Below the pieces are notes generated by a model. It searched no databases. It saw only the letters and a program-made list of their open reading frames with translations, and was not told the DNA's origin. Shown in pieces: positions 42,683 to 52,141 of a stretch of DNA of 64,000 nt (the stretch's first letter is position 1; each line of letters begins with the position of its first letter). Both the position numbers and the translations under genes were made by a program. Source of the stretch: Enterobacteriaceae endosymbiont of Plateumaris rustica. GTDB taxonomy: Bacteria; Pseudomonadota; Gammaproteobacteria; Enterobacterales; Enterobacteriaceae. The stretch is from the NCBI RefSeq assembly GCF_012562965.1, contig NZ_CP046228.1:425808-489807 (forward strand). The letters are read 5' to 3'.

Positions 42683-43774
42683 ATGTCTAAAAAAAAAGTA
42701 ATAGTTGCTATGTCTGGTGGTGTTGATTCTTCTATTTCTGCTTGGTTATTAAAAAAACAAAATTATCAAGTAGAAGGATTATTTATGAAAAATTGGGAAG
42801 AAGATGACAATAAAAATTGTAATATTAAAAAAGATTTATATGATGCACAAAAAATTTGCAATCAATTAAATATTCATTTACATAAAGTAAATTTTTCTTT
42901 TGAATATTGGGAACATGTTTTTAAAAATTTTCTTTATGAATATAAAATAGGTAATACACCAAATCCTGATATTTTATGCAATAAAATAATAAAATTTAAA
43001 TATTTTATGAATTTTGCCTTAAAAAATTTAAAAGCAGATTATATAAGTACAGGACATTATGTCCGATGTAAAAAAATTAGACATAAATTTTATTTATTAA
43101 AAGGAATAGATAAAAATAAAGATCAAAGTTATTTTTTATATACAATAAAAGAACAACAATTACAAAAAATTTTATTTCCTATTGGAGGATTAAATAAAAT
43201 TGAAGTTCGCAAAATAGCAAAAAAATTAAATTTTATTAATGCAAATAAAAAAGATTCTACAGGAATATGTTTTATAGGTAAAAAAAATTTTTTTGAATTT
43301 TTAAATAAATATTTATCCACGAAAAAAGGGGATATTATTGATTTAAATGGTAAAATTATCGGAAAACATAAAGGTTTAATACATTATACAATAGGACAAC
43401 GTAAGAGAATAGGAGTAGGAGGTATATTAAATAATTATAATCATAAACCATGGTATGTTATTAAAAAAGACATGAAAAAAAATATTTTAACTGTTGCTCA
43501 AGGTAAAAATAATTCTAATTTATTCTCTATTGGATTAATAGCAAAAAATATTAATTGGATTAATTATCCAATAAAAAAAATAAATATTTGTTCCATTAAA
43601 ACTAGATATAGACAAAAAGAAATAAATTGTAAAATTAAATTTTTAAATGAAAAAAAAATTCAAGTCTATTTTAATACCCCAATATCTAGTATTACTCCTG
43701 GACAATCAGCAGTATTTTATTCTGGGTCAATTTGTTTAGGTGGAGGTATAATTGAAAAAAAAATTCATGTTTAA
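42683..43774 (+). CDS. mnmA: MnmA, tRNA-specific 2-thiouridylase
   Basis: Puts sulfur on C2 of U34 in Lys, Glu and Gln tRNAs, using sulfur relayed from IscS through Tus proteins. It has 363 residues (E. coli 368). The PP-loop SGGVDSS is at residues 11-17; the two catalytic cysteines lie in NPDILCNK and STGICFIG; GQRKRIGVGG and ITPGQSAVFYSG complete the match. The partners mnmE and mnmG are also in this window. In E. coli hflD and purB follow; here hflD is gone and purB is a remnant. Confidence 0.98.
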   Translation: MSKKKVIVAMSGGVDSSISAWLLKKQNYQVEGLFMKNWEEDDNKNCNIKKDLYDAQKICNQLNIHLHKVNFSFEYWEHVFKNFLYEYKIGNTPNPDILCNKIIKFKYFMNFALKNLKADYISTGHYVRCKKIRHKFYLLKGIDKNKDQSYFLYTIKEQQLQKILFPIGGLNKIEVRKIAKKLNFINANKKDSTGICFIGKKNFFEFLNKYLSTKKGDIIDLNGKIIGKHKGLIHYTIGQRKRIGVGGILNNYNHKPWYVIKKDMKKNILTVAQGKNNSNLFSIGLIAKNINWINYPIKKINICSIKTRYRQKEINCKIKFLNEKKIQVYFNTPISSITPGQSAVFYSGSICLGGGIIEKKIHV

Positions 43775-43958
43775 TTTATTAATTTAAAAATTTTATATAA
43801 ATAAAAATATTTATCTTAATATTTTATTCTTTAAAAGAACAAATATAATAATATTATTATATTAAAATTCATTCATTATATTATAAGATATTAGTAATTT
43901 ATTAAAAATAATTATGTATAAATATATTAAAATTTTTTTATCCATATAACTAAAAATC

Positions 43959-43980
43959 AGATTTATTATATAATAAATCT
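43959..43980. repeat. Perfect 22-bp palindrome after mnmA
   Basis: AGATTTATTAT at 43959-43969 meets its complement at 43970-43980 without a loop. It lies 185 bases after mnmA and 60 bases before the first recognisable purB block. It could be the mnmA terminator or simply chance, since long A/T palindromes are frequent here. Confidence 0.4.
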
Positions 43981-44039
43981 TAATATTAATTAAATATAAA
44001 TTAAGTAAAAGTTTTATTAAATTATTAAAAATTACTTAA

Positions 44040-44610
44040 ACTATTTATTCTCTTAATATAGATCCTTAAAATTATACTACTGAAATATTTTTTATATGAT
44101 ATATTATTAACAATAATATTATTAATTTTAATAAAAATATTTCACAATATATATCATATAAAATATTTTGATAAAATATTATAAAAAATATATTTATTTA
44201 TCAAAACTATCTTATAAAATTAATCATATTTTATTTAAAATAAATAGGAAAAAATTTAATAATGACTAATATAATTATATAGTTTATTACAAAAAAACTA
44301 CTTATTTTAAGATAGTAAATCCTTAATATATTATTTTAAAAAATTGTTTTAAAAAATTCTATAATATTTATTATTATAATTAAAAATATTAAATATTAAT
44401 AAAAATCATTTAAAAAAATTAAAAAAATCAGTAAATAATTGATAAAATAATAAAAATTATTTTAAATATAAGTAATATGAAAAATTTATATAAAATAATA
44501 AAAAATTAATTTAAAAAAATATTTTATTAGAATTAATATATAATTATATTTAAAAAATATTATTAATAATAATTACATTAATAATTCTATAGAATTAACT
44601 AAAAATTTTT
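44040..44610 (+). pseudogene. purB: purB remnant, adenylosuccinate lyase
   Basis: Badly decayed 3' half of purB, which makes fumarate plus AICAR or AMP in purine synthesis. From 44058 the frame reads IDP-NYTTEIFF-YIINNNIINFNKNI, matching E. coli IEPHDYIAELFD and NTILIDFDRDV, and QYISYKIF for GYIALNHF. Near 44255 NLIMTNIII-FITKKLLILR matches NLGLSNAVLQHLASKLPVSR. Near 44400 a KNHLKKLKKS piece matches NRDHLLDELDHN, followed by a PIQTVMRRYGIEKPYEKL-like stretch. Stops interrupt all parts, and the catalytic SSTMPHKVNP loop is not recognisable. The 5' half is deleted: only 265 bases separate it from mnmA. Synteny (mnmA then purB, as in E. coli) supports the call. Confidence 0.75.
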
Positions 44611-44672
44611 AAGTAATAAAATTTAATATATATTAAATTTATTAATTATATTATATTAGCTAGAGCTTATTT

Positions 44673-45788
44673 ATGAAAAAAAATATTCAAAAAGTATTGG
44701 TTAATCTTAATAATATTAGTAAATCTTATTTTGGAAAAAAAATTATTTCTAATTTTTATTTAACTATAAATAATGGTGAATTTATTACTTTATTAGGACC
44801 ATCAGGTTGTGGTAAAACAACTATATTAAGATTAATAGCTGGACTAGAAAAAGTTGATAGTGGTTCTATAACATTAGATCAAAAAATAATTACTCATACT
44901 TCAGCAGAAAATAGACAAATTAATACTGTTTTTCAAAATTATGCTTTATTTCCTCATATGTCTGTATTTGATAATATTGCTTTTGGATTAAAAATGCAAA
45001 AAAAACCATATAAAGAAATAATATCTAGAGTAAAAAATATCTTATATATGATTCAATTACAAAATTTTGCTAATAGAAAACCTTACGAATTATCTGGAGG
45101 ACAACAACAAAGAGTAGCTATAGCTAGAGCTATTGTAAATAAACCTAGAATTTTACTTTTAGATGAATCATTATCAGCTTTGGACTATAGATTAAGAAGA
45201 AAAATGCAAAATGAATTAAAAATGTTACAAAGAAAATTAGGAATTACTTTTGTATTTGTTACTCATAATCAAGAAGAAGCATTAATGATGTCAGATCGTA
45301 TTGTTGTATTACGTAATGGTAAGATAGAACAAGATGGAACACCTAGAGAAATATATGAAGAACCAAAAAATTTATTTGTTGCTAAATTTATAGGTGATAT
45401 AAATATATTTAATGCTACTATTATTAAAAAATTAAATAATACACAAGTTACAGTTAATTTAGAAGGATATTTATGTAATATACAAGTTCCATTTACTGTA
45501 ATTCTAGGAGAAAAGATACATGTCTTATTAAGACCAGAAGATTTAAGAATAAAAGAAATAGATATCCATAATCAATATATTCATGGTTTAATTGGATATG
45601 TTAAAGATCAAAGTTATAAAGGCATGACATTAGAAACTATTCTAGAACTTGAAAATGGTAAAATAATTACTGTAAGTGAATTTTTTAATGAAAATGATCC
45701 AGATTTTAATCATTCTATTAATCAAAAAATGATAATTAATTGGGTTGAAACATGGGAGGTAGTATTACCTTATGAAAAAAATAACTAA
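44673..45788 (+). CDS. potA: PotA, ATPase of the spermidine/putrescine importer
   Basis: ABC ATPase of the PotABCD polyamine importer. It has 371 residues (E. coli 378). Walker A is GPSGCGKTT near residue 42, the signature [14 protein letters not shown] near 140 and Walker [12 protein letters not shown]; the switch His is in FVTHNQEEA. The C-terminal regulatory domain keeps [20 protein letters not shown] and the family end [10 protein letters not shown]. It overlaps potB by 17 bases. The potB ribosome binding site GGGAGGT lies in its end. Confidence 0.97.
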   Translation: MKKNIQKVLVNLNNISKSYFGKKIISNFYLTINNGEFITLLGPSGCGKTTILRLIAGLEKVDSGSITLDQKIITHTSAENRQINTVFQNYALFPHMSVFDNIAFGLKMQKKPYKEIISRVKNILYMIQLQNFANRKPYELSGGQQQRVAIARAIVNKPRILLLDESLSALDYRLRRKMQNELKMLQRKLGITFVFVTHNQEEALMMSDRIVVLRNGKIEQDGTPREIYEEPKNLFVAKFIGDINIFNATIIKKLNNTQVTVNLEGYLCNIQVPFTVILGEKIHVLLRPEDLRIKEIDIHNQYIHGLIGYVKDQSYKGMTLETILELENGKIITVSEFFNENDPDFNHSINQKMIINWVETWEVVLPYEKNN

Positions 45789-46638
45789 ATATTCTAAAAA
45801 AATAATAATTTTTATAGTAATAAGTTGGTTATTATTATTTATTTTCCTTCCAAATTTAATAATAATGATTATTAGTTTTACAACAAAAGATGATATTAAT
45901 TTTATTAAATTTAATTTCAATTTAAATAATTATAAACTTATATTAGATAATTTATATATGAATATATTTATATATTCTTTATATATATCATTCATAACAA
46001 CAATAATTTGTCTTATTATTGGATATTTATTTTCATGGTGTTTAATTAAAATATCATATTATTACAGATCTATAATGTTATTTTTTTTATTTTTACCTTT
46101 CTGGGTTAATTCATTAATTAGAATTTTTTCTTTAAAAAATTTTTTCAGTGTACATGGTTATTTTAATAAAACACTTATTTATCTAAAATTAATTAATCAT
46201 CCTATACATATTATATATACTTCTTTTGCTATTGTTTTAGGACTAGTATATATTTTATTACCTTTTATGATTATACCAATATATTATAGTCTAGAAAAAT
46301 TAGATATGTTCTGCGTAGAAGCTGCTAAAGATTTGGGAGCTAAACCATGGAAAAATTTTTTTTATATAATATTACCATTAACATTATCAGGAATTATTTC
46401 AGGATCTTTATTAGTATTTTTACCTTCTATGGGAATGTTTTATATTGCAGACTTAATGGGTGGTACAAAAAATTTATTAATAGGAAATATTATAAAAAAT
46501 CAATTTCTTAATATAAGAGATTGGCCATTAGGTGCTAGTTTAAGTAATATAGTAATATTAATTACAGGAATATTTTTAATATTATATTATAAATTAATAC
46601 AAATTTTTAATAAAAAGGAATTTTTAAAAAATGTTTAA
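45772..46638 (+). CDS. potB: PotB, permease of the polyamine importer
   Basis: Inner-membrane permease subunit, 288 residues (E. coli 275-285), with six hydrophobic segments. The ABC permease coupling loop [25 protein letters not shown] lies around residue 180 (EAA motif). [13 protein letters not shown] and IYYSLEKLD are as in the family. It overlaps potA at the start and potC at the end by 8 bases, so the three are translated as one unit. Confidence 0.96.
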   Translation: MKKITKYSKKIIIFIVISWLLLFIFLPNLIIMIISFTTKDDINFIKFNFNLNNYKLILDNLYMNIFIYSLYISFITTIICLIIGYLFSWCLIKISYYYRSIMLFFLFLPFWVNSLIRIFSLKNFFSVHGYFNKTLIYLKLINHPIHIIYTSFAIVLGLVYILLPFMIIPIYYSLEKLDMFCVEAAKDLGAKPWKNFFYIILPLTLSGIISGSLLVFLPSMGMFYIADLMGGTKNLLIGNIIKNQFLNIRDWPLGASLSNIVILITGIFLILYYKLIQIFNKKEFLKNV

Positions 46639-47443
46639 AAATTTTTTACGTAATATTTTTATAATTTTAATATATAGTTGGTTTTATATTCCTATAATTA
46701 TTCTTATAATAGATTCTTTTAATTCATCTAATTTTAGTACTCAATGGCAAGGATTTAGTATAAAATGGTATTATTACATAATAAATAATAATTTTTTATT
46801 AGAAGCAACATATCATTCATTAATAATTGCTATAATTTCTGCAACATTTTCGACAATAATAGGTTTTTTAACTGCCATTACATTATATTATTATTGTAAT
46901 TTATATATTATGAAATTATTTATTAGTATTTTATTATTTATAGTTATTGTATCACCTGATATTATTATGGCTATATCTTTATTATTATTATTTATATTAT
47001 TTAATTTAACATTAGGTTTTTGGACATTATTATTATCTCATATAACTTTTTGTATTCCGTACGTTGTTATTACAATCTATTCTAGATTAAAAAATTTTGA
47101 TAATCATATTTTAGAATCAGCTAAAGATCTAGGAGCAAATAATAATATTATTATCTTAAAAATAATATTACCATTAATATTTCCTGTAATATTATCTAGT
47201 TGGTTATTAAGTTTTGCTTTATCTATGGATGATATAACAATTTCAACTTTTGTAACTGGACCAACTTATGAAATATTACCATTAAAAATTTATTCTATGG
47301 TTAAAATAGGTATTTCTCCTGAAATAAATGCTTTAGCTACTATATTAATTATAATTTCTTTATTTTTATTTTTATGTAGTAGAATAATTTTAAATAAATT
47401 TTATAAAAATAATCATCAAATTAATTATTTTAAGAAATTTTAA
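46631..47443 (+). CDS. potC: PotC, second permease of the polyamine importer
   Basis: Second permease subunit, 270 residues (E. coli 264), six hydrophobic segments. The EAA loop SAKDLGANNNIIILKIILPLIFP, the start WFYIPIIILIIDSFNSS and SMDDITISTFVTGPTYEILPL are diagnostic. In E. coli potD, the periplasmic binding protein, follows; here the convergent mutM begins 38 bases later and potD is not found. Whether PotABC still imports depends on a potD elsewhere or another binding protein. Confidence 0.96.
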   Translation: MFKNFLRNIFIILIYSWFYIPIIILIIDSFNSSNFSTQWQGFSIKWYYYIINNNFLLEATYHSLIIAIISATFSTIIGFLTAITLYYYCNLYIMKLFISILLFIVIVSPDIIMAISLLLLFILFNLTLGFWTLLLSHITFCIPYVVITIYSRLKNFDNHILESAKDLGANNNIIILKIILPLIFPVILSSWLLSFALSMDDITISTFVTGPTYEILPLKIYSMVKIGISPEINALATILIIISLFLFLCSRIILNKFYKNNHQINYFKKF

Positions 47444-47481
47444 AAAAATATTAAATTAATAATTAGATATTTATAAAAAAA

Positions 47482-48294
47482 TTAAATTTGACATATAGAA
47501 CAAAAAAAAGTACTTCTATTTCTATGAATCATTTTAAAAATTTTTGTTTTACATATTTTACATAATTTATTATTTCTTCCATATACAAATAAAAATTTAC
47601 TAAAATTTCCTTTTTTACCATAAGGATCGATATAATTACATATTGAAGTACCTCCATTTTTTATGGATATATATAAAATATGTTTAATATTTTTAACTAA
47701 AATATCTATTTCTATAAAAGTTAAAGTATTAGATTTTCTATAAGGTAAAATTTTTGATATGAATAATGATTCGTTAGAATATATATTCCCAATTCCTACA
47801 ACTATTTCATTCATCATTAATAAAACTTTTATTGGTATTTTTTTTATTTGAGTAATTTGATATAAATAAGTACTATTAAATTTATTATTAAGAGGTTCAG
47901 GACCTAATTTGTTTAAAAATTTATTTTTTTTATAATTTTTATCACTCCATATCCAAAAACCAAATTTTCTGATATCTGAATAACGTAAAATAATATTATT
48001 ATTAATAATTAAATCTATATGATCATTTTTCAAAATTTTTTTATATTTTTTAATAATTAATAAATTTCCTGTCATACCTAAATGAACAATAATTGAATTA
48101 TTTTGTAATAAAAATATTATATATCTTCCACGACGTTTTATATTTATAATTTTTTGATTATTAATATTAATTATTTCTTTTGGTATTAAATATTTTAATT
48201 TTTTATTTCTTACTATAGAATAATTGATATTATAACCTTTTAAATAAGGTGATATTATATTTTTAATAATTTCTATTTCTGGTAATTCTGGCAT
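47482..48294 (-). CDS. mutM: MutM (Fpg), 8-oxoguanine DNA glycosylase
   Basis: Base-excision repair glycosylase and AP lyase. About 270 residues from the ATG at 48294 (E. coli 269). This start is chosen because the mature N-terminal proline is the catalytic residue and the protein then begins MPELPEIE; a TTG at 48315 would bury it. HLGMTGNL, DIRKFGFW, GPEPL, VGIGNIYSNESLF and the C-terminal four-cysteine zinc finger are present. The conserved RRAKYLL lysine (Lys57 in E. coli) is Arg here (RRGRYII). It starts 10 bases after mnmE. Confidence 0.95.
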   Translation of the reverse strand: MPELPEIEIIKNIISPYLKGYNINYSIVRNKKLKYLIPKEIININNQKIINIKRRGRYIIFLLQNNSIIVHLGMTGNLLIIKKYKKILKNDHIDLIINNNIILRYSDIRKFGFWIWSDKNYKKNKFLNKLGPEPLNNKFNSTYLYQITQIKKIPIKVLLMMNEIVVGIGNIYSNESLFISKILPYRKSNTLTFIEIDILVKNIKHILYISIKNGGTSICNYIDPYGKKGNFSKFLFVYGRNNKLCKICKTKIFKMIHRNRSTFFCSICQI

Positions 48295-48304
48295 TTTAAT
48301 AAAT

Positions 48305-49669
48305 TTATTTACCAATACAAAATTTAGAAAAAATATTTTCTAATAAATTTTTTGAAGTAAATTTTCCTGTTATATTATCAAGTTCTATTTGAGCTAATTT
48401 TAAATTTTCAGATAATAATTCAATTGGAGAATCAATAGACGAAAATATTAATTTTCCTTCCTGGATATAATTAAATACTAATTTTAATATATTAATATGT
48501 CTCGCTCTTGAAGTAAACATATCTTCAGTATTATGTTTATAAGTAATATTTTTTTTAATATAATTTATTAATATAGGTATACCTTTTTTAGTTTTTACTG
48601 ATAATTTGATAGTGATAAATTCACTGTTTGTGATAATTTCAGGATTGTTATTTGTTAAATCTATTTTATTTCTAATAATAATAATTGGTATTTTTTTTAT
48701 AAAATTACTTAAATAATTATTTATAATTTTTGATAAATTATTATTAGTTATATTATCATTTACTATTAAAAATAAATAATTTGCTTTATTAATTTCATTA
48801 ATAGTTTTTTTTATTCCAATATTTTCAATTATATTTTTTGTTTTTCTAATACCAGCTGTATCAATAATTTGTATTGGAATAGAATTAATATAAATTTTTT
48901 CATATAAAATATCTCTAGTAGTACCTGGAATATTAGTAATAATAGATACATTTCTCTTAGAGAGTAAATTTATTAAACTAGATTTTCCAGAATTAGGTGG
49001 ACCTACAAAAATAATTTTTATTCCATCTCTAATACTTATTCCATAATTAACATATTTTATTAATTTTGATAAATCATTTAATAATGTTTCTAATTTTATT
49101 AAAATATCTACTTTAAATAAATTTATATTATTTTCTTCAAATTCAATAAAAGATTCAATATTAGATCTAAGATCAATAATATTTTTTTTAAATTTATTTA
49201 AAAAAACTGAAAAATTTCCATTAAGTAAATTCATAGCTGAAAAAACAGCCGTTTTAGAATTAGCTGAAATTAAATCACTAATAGCTTCTGCTTGTGTTAA
49301 ATCTATTTTTTTATTTAAAAAAGCTCTTTCTGAAAATTCTCCAGGATTTGCTATCCTAATTCCAGGAAAAGTCATAATATATCTAATTAATAAATCTAAT
49401 ATAATAGGTCCTCCATGACATTGTAATTCAAAAACATCTTCTCCTGTAAATGAATTAGGTTTCGGAAACCATAATGCTATTCCTTTATCTATTATTTTTG
49501 TTTTATAAAAAAAAGGTAGATAATATGCATATCTAGGTTTCATATAGGAAATATGTAATATATTTTTCATTACATTAATAGAATTATTTCCTGATACTCT
49601 TATAATACCTATACTACCCTGACCTAAAGGAGTTGCTCTTGCAATTATTGTATTTGTATTTTTTTGCAT
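48305..49669 (-). CDS. mnmE: MnmE, tRNA wobble-uridine modification GTPase
   Basis: GTPase partner of MnmG. It has 454 residues, equal to E. coli. It starts with ATPLGQGSIGIIRVSG and FTGEDVFELQCHGG; the folate-binding/dimer region has NPGEFSERAFLNKKIDLTQAEAISDLI; the G domain has GPPNSGKSS, NIPGTTRD, DTAGIR and NKIDL; and the C terminus ends FCIGK, the CIGK signature. It lies between yidC and mutM on the minus strand, as in the E. coli origin region for mnmE-yidC. Confidence 0.98.
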   Translation of the reverse strand: MQKNTNTIIARATPLGQGSIGIIRVSGNNSINVMKNILHISYMKPRYAYYLPFFYKTKIIDKGIALWFPKPNSFTGEDVFELQCHGGPIILDLLIRYIMTFPGIRIANPGEFSERAFLNKKIDLTQAEAISDLISANSKTAVFSAMNLLNGNFSVFLNKFKKNIIDLRSNIESFIEFEENNINLFKVDILIKLETLLNDLSKLIKYVNYGISIRDGIKIIFVGPPNSGKSSLINLLSKRNVSIITNIPGTTRDILYEKIYINSIPIQIIDTAGIRKTKNIIENIGIKKTINEINKANYLFLIVNDNITNNNLSKIINNYLSNFIKKIPIIIIRNKIDLTNNNPEIITNSEFITIKLSVKTKKGIPILINYIKKNITYKHNTEDMFTSRARHINILKLVFNYIQEGKLIFSSIDSPIELLSENLKLAQIELDNITGKFTSKNLLENIFSKFCIGK

Positions 49670-49690
49670 TATTATTAAATTAAAATTTAA

Positions 49691-51283
49691 TCATTTATAT
49701 TTAGAATAAATAAGTTGTTGTTGTACTATTGTTACTATATTACTGATTATATAATATAAAACTAAACCAGAAGGAAACCATAAAAAGAATAAACTAAAAA
49801 AAAATGGTATTATATTCATAATATTTTTTTGAATAGGATCATCATATGTATTTTTTGAAGTTTTTTGAATAAAATACATAGTAAAACCCATTACTATAGG
49901 TAATATATAATAAGGATCTTGCGATGATAAATCTTTAATCCAAAAAATAAATGGAGCATGACGTAATTCTACGGAATTAATTAACATATAATATAATGCT
50001 AAAAATATTGGCATTTGTATTATAAAAGGAAAACATCCTCCTAAAGGATTTAATTTTTCTTTTTTATATAATTTTATTATTTCTTGACTTAAAAGATGTT
50101 TATTATTTGAATATTGTTCTTTAATTTTTTGAATTTTTGGTTGTAAAATACGCATTTTAGCAATTGTAATATATTGTGTCCTAGATAAAGGATACATTAT
50201 AATTCTTACTATTAAAGTGATAATAATTATAGCTATTCCCCAATTTCCTATTAATTTATATAATAAATTAAGTAATTTAAATAATGGTTTAGATAAAAAC
50301 CATAAGATTCCATAATCAACAGTGAAATCTAAATATGGAGCAATTTTTGACATTTGTTCTTGAATTTCAGGACCAATCCAGAGAGTTGATGACAAAATTT
50401 GCTTATGTTTAGGTAAAATAATATTTGTAGATGATTTAAAATTAATACCTACAGTATTGTTATCAATTTTTTTTGTATATATTATATTATTTTTATTTTT
50501 TGGTAAAATCCAAGCAGAAACAAAATATTGTTGTAACATTGCAATCCATCCCTGATTTGAATTTATATTAATATTTTTATTTTCTAAAACATCATTAAAT
50601 GTGTGTTTTTTAAATTTATATTTTTCAGTTGAATAAGCTATTCCTCTAAAAGCTTTCATAGATAAACTATTTTTTTTATCTAAATATTTTTGAGGTATAT
50701 TAACTGACTGTTTTATTTCACCAAACATTCCTATTTCTATAGGTTTTTTACTATTATTAAAAAATTCATGTTCTATATTAATAGAAAAATTATTTTTTTT
50801 AAAAATAAAAACTTTTACATACAAAATATTATTTTTTAAAAAAAATAAAGGAACTTTTAATATATTTTTATATTTTTCTAATTGAAAATAAAATTTATTT
50901 GTAAAGAAATTAGGACTAATAAAAGATTTTTTAAAATTATTATTTTTTTGAAAAATACCACTATTTACTTGATAAATAAAATCTGAATGATTACTTAATA
51001 AAGTAAATAATTTTTTAGAATGTAATGTTTCTGAATAATTTATTAATTGTACTTTATCAATATTACCTCCATTAGGATTTATAAATAATAGAAATTTATC
51101 AGTTTTAACTATAATTTTTCTATTACTATATAAATTAATTTGTTTAAAATTATTTTTTGTAATATTTTTATATTTTACATATTTACTAATATTTACATAA
51201 TTATTTATTTTTTGCCAATTATACCAAATAAAAAAACTAATTAAAATAAAAGTAATAACAATAATATTTCGCTGTGAATACAT
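49691..51283 (-). CDS. yidC: YidC, membrane protein insertase
   Basis: Inserts membrane proteins (for example ATP synthase subunit c) alone or with Sec. It has 530 residues (E. coli 548). An N-terminal signal-anchor (IIVITFILISFFIWYNW) is followed by the drifted periplasmic domain and five core membrane helices from about residue 345: GNWGIAIIIITLIVRIIMYPLS, MRILQPKIQKIKEQY, LNPLGGCFPFIIQMPIFLALY and a C-terminal hydrophobic pair. The core is well conserved. yidD is absent between it and rnpA. Confidence 0.96.
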   Translation of the reverse strand: MYSQRNIIVITFILISFFIWYNWQKINNYVNISKYVKYKNITKNNFKQINLYSNRKIIVKTDKFLLFINPNGGNIDKVQLINYSETLHSKKLFTLLSNHSDFIYQVNSGIFQKNNNFKKSFISPNFFTNKFYFQLEKYKNILKVPLFFLKNNILYVKVFIFKKNNFSINIEHEFFNNSKKPIEIGMFGEIKQSVNIPQKYLDKKNSLSMKAFRGIAYSTEKYKFKKHTFNDVLENKNININSNQGWIAMLQQYFVSAWILPKNKNNIIYTKKIDNNTVGINFKSSTNIILPKHKQILSSTLWIGPEIQEQMSKIAPYLDFTVDYGILWFLSKPLFKLLNLLYKLIGNWGIAIIIITLIVRIIMYPLSRTQYITIAKMRILQPKIQKIKEQYSNNKHLLSQEIIKLYKKEKLNPLGGCFPFIIQMPIFLALYYMLINSVELRHAPFIFWIKDLSSQDPYYILPIVMGFTMYFIQKTSKNTYDDPIQKNIMNIIPFFFSLFFLWFPSGLVLYYIISNIVTIVQQQLIYSKYK

Positions 51284-51402
51284 TATTTAATTTTCTCTAT
51301 TATATTTAATAATATAGAAATTATTGAATTTCTATATAAATTTATTTTTTAATATTTTATATATTTTAAATTAATAATTTATTATTTAAAATAATATAAT
51401 AA

Positions 51403-51747
51403 TTATATTATATATATATTCCATAATTTTTTTAAATATTTTTTATATTTAATATAATTAATATTAATTATATTTTTATTTGTTAATATAACAACAAAAT
51501 CTCTAATAGGAAATTTATATTGATTTAAACGAAAATATTCACGAATAATTCTTTTTATTTTATTTCTAATATAGGATTTACTTATATTTTTTTTAGGTAT
51601 AATAATACCTAACCTTGAATATTGAAATATATTTTTTTTACTTAAAATTATATAATATTTATTACTTTTTTTATATGAATTATTTGAAATAAAATTAAAA
51701 CAGTATGATAATAAACGCTTTTTTTTAGAAAAATTTAAATTATTCAT
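51403..51747 (-). CDS. rnpA: Ribonuclease P protein component
   Basis: Protein subunit of RNase P, which trims tRNA 5' ends with the RnpB RNA. It has 114 residues (E. coli 119). The RNR signature is SKSYIRNKIKRIIREYFRLNQY, preceded by RLGIIIPKKN and followed by RDFVVIL. It is rich in Lys as expected. It begins 14 bases after rpmH on the same strand, the classic rpmH-rnpA pair. Confidence 0.95.
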   Translation of the reverse strand: MNNLNFSKKKRLLSYCFNFISNNSYKKSNKYYIILSKKNIFQYSRLGIIIPKKNISKSYIRNKIKRIIREYFRLNQYKFPIRDFVVILTNKNIININYIKYKKYLKKLWNIYII

Positions 51748-51761
51748 TTAAATTTTATAAT

Positions 51762-51908
51762 TTATTTTTTATCAGATACACTTAAATTAACACGACCTTT
51801 GGCACGACGTCTATTTAAAATTTGACGTCCATTTTTTGTTGACATTCTAACTCTAAATCCATGAACTCTTTTTTTTTTTAATATAGATGGTTGGAAAGTA
51901 CGTTTCAT
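51762..51908 (-). CDS. rpmH: 50S ribosomal protein L34
   Basis: Large-subunit protein of 48 residues (E. coli 46): [18 protein letters not shown], then [19 protein letters not shown] and a slightly longer end SVSDKK. It is too short for most gene finders but unmistakable. First gene of the rpmH-rnpA pair. It is divergent from dnaN; dnaA, which sits between rpmH and dnaN in E. coli, is missing. Confidence 0.97.
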   Translation of the reverse strand: MKRTFQPSILKKKRVHGFRVRMSTKNGRQILNRRRAKGRVNLSVSDKK

Positions 51909-52141
51909 TATAAATTACCTAATTAAATACAATTTTTCTCTATAATTATTATTACATAAATAAAATTTAATTTATATAATTTTAATAAAATTAATTATTT
52001 CAAAATTTAAAATGAATATTATTGATTAATAGAATTAAATTAATGTATAATAATATTATATTATTTAACAATACATTATTATAATAGTTAAAAACTACAA
52101 AATAATATTTAAAATTTAAAATAGTAACTTTTTATATAAAT
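51909..52141. other. rpmH-dnaN spacer where dnaA should be
   Basis: 233 bases of A/T-rich sequence between divergent rpmH and dnaN. No dnaA remnant and no match to the DnaA box TTATNCACA could be found here. The deletion appears clean and old. Promoters for both genes must lie here. Confidence 0.7.

Noticed and set aside
43313-43321. TTATCCACG, an 8 of 9 match to the DnaA box
   Set aside because: A single site inside mnmA coding sequence; DnaA boxes of an origin come in clusters and none was found near dnaN.
48295-48315. Longer mutM start at a TTG
   Set aside because: It would place seven residues before the catalytic N-terminal proline and overlap mnmE; the ATG at 48294 gives the required MPELPE start.
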